Source: Aquipuribacter nitratireducens
GTDB taxonomy: Bacteria > Actinomycetota > Actinomycetes > Actinomycetales > JBBAYJ01
NCBI RefSeq assembly: GCF_037860835.1
Contig: NZ_JBBEOG010000013.1
Span: forward strand, 1-64,000
Reading direction: 5' to 3'
DNA: 64,000 bases
In this document: piece by piece, positions 58,216 to 64,000 of the stretch
How the letters are laid out: each line of letters opens with the position of its first letter
How positions within the stretch are numbered: the stretch's first letter is position 1
Translations under genes and position numbers: made by a program
The notes under the pieces: model-generated
The model's input: only the letters and a program-made list of their open reading frames with translations
Told to the model about the DNA's origin: nothing
Databases searched by the model: none

Positions 58216-59499
58216 CTGCGCGTCGTCCTCGGCGTCGGCGGCGGCATCGCCGCCTACAAGGTGGCGCACCTGCTGCGACTGCTCCGCGCCGACGGGCACG
58301 ACGTCACCGTCGTCCCCACCGAGGCGGCGCTGCGCTTCGTGGGCGAGCCCACGTGGTCGGCGCTGTCCGGTCATCCGGTCGCCAGCGACGTGTGGACCGA
58401 CGCGCACGACGTCCCCCACGTCGCGATCGGACGCCACGCGGACCTCGTCGTCGTCGCCCCCGCGACCGCCGACCTGCTCGCGAAGGCGGCGCACGGTCTC
58501 GCCGACGACCTCCTGACGAACGTCCTCCTCACCGCGACCTGCCCCGTCGTGCTCGCCCCGGCGATGCACACGGAGATGTGGGAGCACGCCGCGACCCGCG
58601 CGAACGTCGCCACCCTGCGCGAGCGCGGCGTCACCGTGGTGGAGCCGGCCGTCGGGCGCCTCACCGGGGCCGACGCCGGGCCCGGCCGCCTGCCGGAGCC
58701 CGAGGACCTGCTCGCCGAGGCCCGTGCTGCGCTGGCGGCGGCCGCCGAGACCGTGCGACCGCGCGACCTGGTCGGGCGCCATGTCGTCGTCACCGCCGGC
58801 GGCACCCGCGAGCCGCTCGACCCCGTGCGCTTCCTCGGCAACGCCTCCTCGGGCCGCCAGGGCGTCGCCGTGGCCGAGGCCGCACGCGACCGCGGCGCGA
58901 GCGTCCACCTGCTCGCCGCGCACGTCGAGGTCCCTCTGCCGGACGGGGTCCGCACGACCCGGGTCGGCAGCGCCGCCGAGCTCCACGCCGCGGTGCGCGA
59001 CGCGATCCGCGACGCCGACGTCCTCGTCATGGCGGCCGCGGTGGCGGACTTCCGGCCCGCCGAGGTCGCCACCGACAAGATCAAGAAGCGGGGCGCCGAC
59101 GACGTCCCGACGCTGCGGCTGGTCCGGACCGTCGACGTCCTCGCCGACGTCAGCGCGCACCGGCCCCACCCGGGTCTCGTCGTCGTCGGGTTCGCCGCCG
59201 AGACCGGCGACGCCACGGGCGACGTCCGCCACCACGCCGAGGCGAAGCTCGCCGCGAAGGGCTGCGACCTGCTCGTCGTCAACGACGTGTCCGGGGGCGG
59301 GGTCTTCGGCCGCCCCGACAACGACGTCGTCGTCCTCGCGCCCACGACCGGGCCCGGACCCGGTGCGCGGGTCGTCGCGTCCTCCGGCCCGGCGGGCAAG
59401 CGCGCCGTCGCCGAGACGGTCCTCGACGCCACCGTCGCCGCCCTCACCGACCGGCTGGCCGGCGGGCGCGCGGACGATGTGTCCGCCCCCTCCGTCTAG
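58216..59499 (+). CDS. coaBC: Bifunctional phosphopantothenoylcysteine decarboxylase / phosphopantothenate-cysteine ligase, CTG start
   Basis: 427 aa. CoaC flavin domain: VVLGVGGGIAAYK, PHVAIGRHADLVVVAPATAD, LAPAMHTEMW. CoaB domain from about 195: VVTAGGTREPLDPVRFLGNA, SSGRQGVAVAEA, TDKIKKR with the acyl-cytidylate lysine. Two steps of coenzyme A synthesis. The conserved N-terminus begins before any ATG/GTG/TTG: the first such codon is GTG 58261, inside the flavin loop and so too late. CTG 58216 gives MRVVLGVGGG with GAGGA 9 nt upstream; CTG 58207 in a CTGA overlap with rpoZ is the alternative. Stop TAG forms part of the metK promoter. Confidence 0.88.
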   Translation: MRVVLGVGGGIAAYKVAHLLRLLRADGHDVTVVPTEAALRFVGEPTWSALSGHPVASDVWTDAHDVPHVAIGRHADLVVVAPATADLLAKAAHGLADDLLTNVLLTATCPVVLAPAMHTEMWEHAATRANVATLRERGVTVVEPAVGRLTGADAGPGRLPEPEDLLAEARAALAAAAETVRPRDLVGRHVVVTAGGTREPLDPVRFLGNASSGRQGVAVAEAARDRGASVHLLAAHVEVPLPDGVRTTRVGSAAELHAAVRDAIRDADVLVMAAAVADFRPAEVATDKIKKRGADDVPTLRLVRTVDVLADVSAHRPHPGLVVVGFAAETGDATGDVRHHAEAKLAAKGCDLLVVNDVSGGGVFGRPDNDVVVLAPTTGPGPGARVVASSGPAGKRAVAETVLDATVAALTDRLAGGRADDVSAPSV

Positions 59500-59502
59500 G
59501 CT
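59497..59502 (+). promoter_or_regulatory. -10 box TAGGCT of metK made from the coaBC stop codon
   Basis: The coaBC stop TAG (59497-59499) is the first half of TAGGCT. Transcription from about 59509 gives a leader near 57 nt with GGGGAGA before the ATG. No SAM riboswitch fold was seen in this short leader. Confidence 0.45.
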
Positions 59503-59565
59503 CACGCCCGGACGACCCCACCGCGCCACCCCGGCGCCCCGACCTTCCGCCTACCCGGGGAGACC

Positions 59566-60759
59566 ATGAGCCTGCGCCTGTTCACCAGCGAGTCCGTGAC
59601 CGAGGGCCACCCGGACAAGATCTGCGACCAGATCAGCGACGGGATCCTCGACGCGATCATCGCCGACGACCCGCACGCCCGGGTCGCCGTCGAGACGCTC
59701 GTGACGACCGGGCTCGTCCACGTCGCCGGTGAGGTGACGACCACGGCGTACGTCGAGATCCCGCGGATCGTGCGCGACACGATCCTCCGGATCGGGTACG
59801 ACTCCTCGGTCAAGGGCTTCGACGGGCAGTCGTGCGGGGTGTCGGTGTCGATCGGCGCCCAGTCCCCGGACATCGCCCAGGGCGTCGACACCGCCTTCGA
59901 GACCCGCACGGGCGGCGCGGGGGATCCCCTCGACGCGCAGGGCGCCGGCGACCAGGGCCTCATGTTCGGCTACGCGTGCGACGACACCCCCGAGCTCATG
60001 CCGCTGCCCATCGCGCTCGCGCACCGGCTTTCCCAGCGGCTGTCGGAGGTGCGGAAGACCGGCGAGCTGCCGTACCTGCGCCCGGACGGCAAGACGCAGG
60101 TGACGGTCGCCTACGACGGCACCACCCCCGTCGGCATCGACACCGTCGTCGTGTCGAGCCAGCACGCCGCGGACATCTCGCTGGAGAACATGCTGACCCC
60201 CGACATCGACACCCACGTGGTGACACCCGTCCTGTCCGAGGCGGGGCTGGAGCTGTCGGGCATGCGGCTGCTCGTCAACCCGACCGGGCGCTTCGAGATC
60301 GGTGGTCCCATGGGCGACGCCGGCCTCACCGGTCGCAAGATCATCGTCGACACGTACGGCGGCATGTCCCGCCACGGCGGCGGCGCGTTCAGCGGCAAGG
60401 ACCCCTCGAAGGTCGACCGCTCCGCCGCCTACGCCACGCGGTGGGTCGCGAAGAACGTCGTCGCCGCGGGGCTCGCCCGCCGCTGCGAGGTGCAGGTCGC
60501 CTACGCCATCGGCAAGGCGGCACCCGTCGGGCTCTACGTCGAGGGCTTCGGTACCGAGACCGTGCCGCTCGAGCGCCTGACGGCGGCGGTCCGGGAGGTC
60601 TTCGACCTGCGCCCGGCGGCGATCATCCGCGACCTCGACCTGCTGAAGCCCGTGTACCAGCAGGTGGCCGCGTACGGGCACTTCGGGCGCGACCTGCCCG
60701 GCGTCACGTGGGAGCGCACCGACCGCGTCGACGCGCTCCGCGAGGCCGCGGGCGCCTGA
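59566..60759 (+). CDS. metK: S-adenosylmethionine synthetase
   Basis: 397 aa. [20 protein letters not shown] at the N-terminus with the ATP-binding His and metal Asp, [47 protein letters not shown] and [19 protein letters not shown] are the canonical motifs. ATG with CCGGGGAGACC upstream. Confidence 0.97.
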   Translation: MSLRLFTSESVTEGHPDKICDQISDGILDAIIADDPHARVAVETLVTTGLVHVAGEVTTTAYVEIPRIVRDTILRIGYDSSVKGFDGQSCGVSVSIGAQSPDIAQGVDTAFETRTGGAGDPLDAQGAGDQGLMFGYACDDTPELMPLPIALAHRLSQRLSEVRKTGELPYLRPDGKTQVTVAYDGTTPVGIDTVVVSSQHAADISLENMLTPDIDTHVVTPVLSEAGLELSGMRLLVNPTGRFEIGGPMGDAGLTGRKIIVDTYGGMSRHGGGAFSGKDPSKVDRSAAYATRWVAKNVVAAGLARRCEVQVAYAIGKAAPVGLYVEGFGTETVPLERLTAAVREVFDLRPAAIIRDLDLLKPVYQQVAAYGHFGRDLPGVTWERTDRVDALREAAGA

Positions 60760-60809
60760 GCGAACGTCCTGGCGGGCGTCTGAGCGGGCGGGGCGGCCGA
60801 CGCGGCGGG

Positions 60810-62921
60810 GTGGCCGGCGCGCCGGGGGGAGCCGACGACACGGCCACCCAGGACGCGCTGTTCGGGCCCGCGCCGCGTCGTCGGGGGCGCCGCGGGCGCC
60901 CTGGCAGCGACGGGGGCACCGAGCCCGCCGACCCCGTCGACGCGGAGCCCGCCGAGGGTCCCGTCGCCCACGTGGCGGTCGACGTCCCGCACCACCACCT
61001 CGACCACCCCTTCACCTACGCGGTCCCCGCCGGCCTCGCGGACACGCTGACGACCGGCTCCCGCGTCGTCGTGGCGTTCGCCGGGCGGTCGCACGACGGC
61101 TGGGTGCTCGCCACCGGCACCGGCCCCCTCGACGGGCTCCGCCCCGTCCGGCGGGTGGTGGGCGACCTCGCACCCCTGACGCCCGAGGTCGCCGGCCTCG
61201 CGCGCGCCGTCGCCGACGACCTCGCGGGGACGCTGCCGGACGTCCTCCGCTCCGCGGTCCCGCCGCGGCACGCGACCGCCGAGCGCGCCGTCCTCGACGC
61301 CCCGGCCGACGCGCCGGGCGACGCAGCGCCCGTGGCCGCGCCCGTGGTCGCGCCCGTCGCGGTCGAGGAGGCGACGCCGTGGGCCGCCCTGGTCGGGGGC
61401 GAGGCGTTCCTCCACCGCCTGCGGGCCGGCGAGGGGCCGCGGGCGGCCGTCCGTCCCACCCTCACGACCGACCCCGCGCGGCTCGTCGCCGACGCCGTCG
61501 CGGCCGCCCGCGCGGGCGGCCGGGGCAGCGTCGTCGTCGCACCCGACGTCGCCGCCGTCGAGGCCGTCCTCGCCGGGGCCGGGCTCGCCGAGGACCCGCG
61601 CTGCGTCGCGCTGCACCACGACCTCGGCCCCGCCGCCCGCTGGCGGGCCTTCGTGACCGCGCGGACCGGACGCGCCGACGTGGTCGTCGGCACCCGCTCG
61701 GCCGTCTTCGCCCCCGTCGAGCCGCTCGGTCTCGTCGTGGTCCTCGACGAGGGCGACGACGGGCACGTCGAACCCCACGCGCCCGGGTGGGACAGCGCCC
61801 GCGCCGGCCTGCTGCGCGCCGAGCGGGCGGGGGCCGCCCTCGCGCTCGTGTCCGTCGGACGCAGCACCCGCGTGCAGCAGTGGGTCGCGCAGGGCCGGGT
61901 GAGGTCGCTCGCCCCGGCCCGCGCCGCGCGCCGCTCGGGTGCCCCGCGCGTGGTCGTGCCGGACCCTGCGGACCCGCTCGAGGCGGCCGCGCGGCTCCCG
62001 CGCACGGTGCTGCGGGCGGTGCGTGACGCCCTCGCCTCCGGGCCCGTGCTCGTCCAGGTGCCGCGGGGCGGCTGGGCGTCGGCGCTGCGGTGCGCGCGGT
62101 GCCGGCACGCCGCCCGCTGCCGCCGGTGCGCCGGCCCGCTCGCGGTTCCCGACGCGGCCACCGCCCCCACCTGCGGCTGGTGCACCCTCGCCCACCCGGA
62201 CTGGACGTGCCCGCACTGCCACGGGACGCGGCTGCGCGCGGGTGCCGTCGGCGTCGGACGCTCCGCCGACGAGCTGGGGCGTGGCTTCCCCGGCGTCCCC
62301 GTCCACGTGAGCCGGTCCGGCGAGCGACGGCACGGCGCGCCCGCCCACCCGTCTCTCGTCGTCGCGACGCCCGGGGCCGAGCCCCGTGCGCAGGACGGCT
62401 ACGCGGCCGCGGTCGTCCTCGACGGGGACCTCGCCCTGGCCCGGCAGGGCCTCGACGTCGAGGAGGAGACCCTGCGCCGCTGGTGCGCGGTCGGCGGGCT
62501 CGTGCGGCCCGCACCGGACGGCGGGCTGCTCGTCGTCGTCGCCGACCCCGCGCACCGTGTCGTGCAGGCGCTCGTCCAGGACGCGCCCGAGCTGCTCGCC
62601 GACCGGCTGCTCGCCGAGCGGCGCGAGGCCGGCCTGCCGCCGGCCAGGACCCTCGCCCGCATCCTCGGCCAGGAGAGCGACCTCGCGGCCGCCGCGGCGT
62701 CGCTGCGCGGTGAGGACACGCTCGCGGTCCTCACCGGCGGCCCGGCCGTGCCGCCGGTGCGGGTGCTGGGACCGGCGCCCGTGGGCGGGGCGTGGCAGGT
62801 GCTCGTCACCGGCGCGCACGCCGATGTCGTCGCCGCCGTCCGCGCGCTGCTGTCGGCGCGGTCCGCGACGAAGGCACCGGGCCGCCTCGTCGTCCGCGTC
62901 GACCCGCCCGACCTCGCGTGA
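60810..62921 (+). CDS. priA: PriA-like primosomal protein N', helicase motifs degenerate
   Basis: 703 aa. The N-terminal 3'BD-like domain has VAVDVPHHHLDHPFTYAVPA and AGRSHDGWVL. The helicase region lacks a Walker A GxGKT (GSVVVAPDVAAVEAVLAG occupies the place), and the DEEH box reads DEGDD. Zinc-binding Cys pairs are kept: CARC, CRRC, CGWC, CPHC (about 428-474). This motif loss is typical of actinobacterial PriA, so it is probably a fork-DNA binding factor rather than a helicase. Start uncertain: GTG 60810 is chosen; a CTG at 60756 makes an in-frame CTGA overlap with metK. Confidence 0.85.
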   Translation: MAGAPGGADDTATQDALFGPAPRRRGRRGRPGSDGGTEPADPVDAEPAEGPVAHVAVDVPHHHLDHPFTYAVPAGLADTLTTGSRVVVAFAGRSHDGWVLATGTGPLDGLRPVRRVVGDLAPLTPEVAGLARAVADDLAGTLPDVLRSAVPPRHATAERAVLDAPADAPGDAAPVAAPVVAPVAVEEATPWAALVGGEAFLHRLRAGEGPRAAVRPTLTTDPARLVADAVAAARAGGRGSVVVAPDVAAVEAVLAGAGLAEDPRCVALHHDLGPAARWRAFVTARTGRADVVVGTRSAVFAPVEPLGLVVVLDEGDDGHVEPHAPGWDSARAGLLRAERAGAALALVSVGRSTRVQQWVAQGRVRSLAPARAARRSGAPRVVVPDPADPLEAAARLPRTVLRAVRDALASGPVLVQVPRGGWASALRCARCRHAARCRRCAGPLAVPDAATAPTCGWCTLAHPDWTCPHCHGTRLRAGAVGVGRSADELGRGFPGVPVHVSRSGERRHGAPAHPSLVVATPGAEPRAQDGYAAAVVLDGDLALARQGLDVEEETLRRWCAVGGLVRPAPDGGLLVVVADPAHRVVQALVQDAPELLADRLLAERREAGLPPARTLARILGQESDLAAAAASLRGEDTLAVLTGGPAVPPVRVLGPAPVGGAWQVLVTGAHADVVAAVRALLSARSATKAPGRLVVRVDPPDLA

Positions 62922-62971
62922 GCCGCCGCGGCGTGCCTCGCCGACCGGTCCGGACAGCCGCCGGCCCCACC

Positions 62972-62977
62972 TAGACT
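62972..62977 (+). promoter_or_regulatory. -10 box TAGACT, leaderless promoter of def
   Basis: TAGACT ends exactly 7 nt before the def ATG; no Shine-Dalgarno is present. Confidence 0.6.
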
Positions 62978-62984
62978 GGTCGTC

Positions 62985-63530
62985 ATGGCGATCCAGGACA
63001 TCCGGCTCTTCGGCGACCCCGTCCTGCGCACCCCCGCCGCGCCCGTCACGACGTTCGACAAGGAGCTGCGGCAGCTCGTCAAGGACCTCGAGGACACGAT
63101 GCTCGACGCGCCCGGCGCCGGGCTCGCCGCACCGCAGATCGGGGTCGGGCTGCGCGTCTTCACGTGGCACGTCGACGGTGAGCTCGGCCACCTCGTCAAC
63201 CCCGACCTCGACCTGTCCGAGGAGTGCCAGGACGGCGAGGAGGGGTGCCTGTCGTTCCCCGGCATCTACGCCGACACCCGACGCGCCATGAACGTCGTCG
63301 CGAGGGGCTGGAACATGCACGGCGACCCCGTGAGCATCGAGGGGTCGATGCTGCTCGCCCGCGCCATCCAGCACGAGACCGACCACCTCGACGGGATCCT
63401 CTTCATCGACCGGCTCGACCGGGAGCAGAAGAAGCTCGCCATGCGGATGATCCGTGAGGCGGAGTGGGCCGGCGAGCAGGCGCCGACGGTCAGGGTGAGC
63501 CCCCACGCCACCTTCGGCGCGGCGCGCTGA
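62985..63530 (+). CDS. def: Peptide deformylase
   Basis: 181 aa metalloprotease. Motif 1 GAGLAAPQIG, motif 2 EEGCLS with the metal Cys, motif 3 QHETDHLDG with two metal His and the catalytic Glu. It removes formyl from new proteins, the counterpart of fmt directly downstream. Leaderless TAGACT promoter. fmt starts immediately after its stop. Confidence 0.95.
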   Translation: MAIQDIRLFGDPVLRTPAAPVTTFDKELRQLVKDLEDTMLDAPGAGLAAPQIGVGLRVFTWHVDGELGHLVNPDLDLSEECQDGEEGCLSFPGIYADTRRAMNVVARGWNMHGDPVSIEGSMLLARAIQHETDHLDGILFIDRLDREQKKLAMRMIREAEWAGEQAPTVRVSPHATFGAAR

Positions 63531-64000
63531 GTGCGGGTCGTCCTCGCCGGCACCCCCGAGGTCGCCGTCCCGTCCCTGCGGGCGCTGCTCGCCTCCGACC
63601 ACGACGTCGTCGGTGTCGTCACGCGACCCGACGCGCGGGCCGGCCGGGGACGGCGCTCCCGCCCGAGCCCGGTCCGGGCGCTCGCCGAGGAGCACGGCCT
63701 GCCGGTCCTCGCCCCCGACTCGCCGCGCGAGCCCGCGTTCCTCGACGACCTCGCCGCGCTGCGTCCGGCGTGCGTGCCGGTCGTCGCCTACGGCGCGCTC
63801 GTGCCGCCCGCGGCCCTCGCGGTGCCCGAGCACGGCTGGGTCAACCTCCACTTCTCCCTGCTGCCCGCGTGGCGCGGCGCCGCGCCCGTGCAGCACGCCG
63901 TCCTCGCCGGCGACGACGTCTCCGGGGCCACGGTCTTCCGGCTCGACGAGGGCATGGACACCGGTCCCGTCCTCGCCACCATGACCGAGACGATCCGGCC
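63531..64000 (+). CDS. fmt: Methionyl-tRNA formyltransferase, 5' part (cut by window end)
   Basis: First 156 residues only. [20 protein letters not shown] at the N-terminus, [26 protein letters not shown], and the formyl-transfer signature [20 protein letters not shown] with the catalytic Asn and His; the following EGMDTGPVL is also typical. The GTG directly follows the def TGA. The C-terminal OXYRIBOSYL-binding-type domain lies outside the window. Confidence 0.93.
   Translation, partial: MRVVLAGTPEVAVPSLRALLASDHDVVGVVTRPDARAGRGRRSRPSPVRALAEEHGLPVLAPDSPREPAFLDDLAALRPACVPVVAYGALVPPAALAVPEHGWVNLHFSLLPAWRGAAPVQHAVLAGDDVSGATVFRLDEGMDTGPVLATMTETIR

Noticed and set aside
58261-59499. coaBC starting at the GTG at 58261
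   Set aside because: That would delete the GGGIAAYK flavin-binding segment, which is encoded in frame just upstream.
59500-59565. Possible SAM riboswitch before metK
   Set aside because: The leader is only about 57 nt and shows no multi-helix fold or conserved SAM-I, SAM-II or SAM-IV core.

Overview
The window is very G+C-rich, densely coded DNA from the chromosome of an actinobacterium (Actinomycetota). The placement rests on gene content: TlyA, the SteA/SteB cell-separation pair, mIHF, BldD, MctB-type SteB, DUF6167, a helicase-motif-less PriA, and a 56-codon ORF between a HAD phosphatase and tlyA where Mycobacterium tuberculosis has Rv1693. Order and genus cannot be fixed by eye; GTG starts, TGA stops and 4-nt stop/start overlaps (GTGA, ATGA) dominate. 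No CRISPR array, insertion sequence, prophage or tRNA gene was recognised, and no stretch above 300 bp lacks a gene.

Layout. Positions 1-61 hold the 3' end of a 5S rRNA gene and its terminator. From 103 to 15576 come a repeat-bearing TPR protein, a DUF1015 protein (minus strand), and a coupled run of TPR protein, HAD phosphatase, small ORF, tlyA, nadK, recN, steA and steB, then a GT4 glycosyltransferase, pyrG, a Nudix hydrolase and aspS. A minus-strand pair (MMPL transporter and GNAT acetyltransferase, 15602-18639) diverges from rarA, which is followed by two small membrane proteins, alaS, ruvX, mltG and aroE.

From 26529 to 40945 there is a complete monoderm type IV pilus locus: pilB, pilT, pilC, two almost identical major pilins, three minor pilins, prepilin peptidase pilD, pilM, pilN, pilO and a final unassigned membrane protein. 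It lies between aroE and the other shikimate genes aroC-aroK-aroB-aroQ. An EAL-domain protein, efp, nusB and bldD (minus strand) follow. Next is the pyrimidine operon pyrR-pyrB-pyrC-(PH-like membrane protein)-carA-carB-pyrD-pyrF, with a PyrR-binding RNA hairpin at its head. The window closes with mihF, gmk, rpoZ, coaBC, metK, priA, def and the start of fmt.

Most interesting signals: (i) the tandem pilA copies are identical over 429 bp and then carry seven mismatches within 19 bp, a gene-conversion footprint; (ii) three possible c-di-GMP contacts lie close together (a PilB N-terminal motif, an EAL protein, and BldD with an intact RxD-X8-RxxD signature); (iii) several promoters look leaderless, with TANNNT 7-8 nt before the start codon, and in three places the TAG stop of the upstream gene supplies the first bases of the -10 box; (iv) nusB and coaBC appear to start at CTG.
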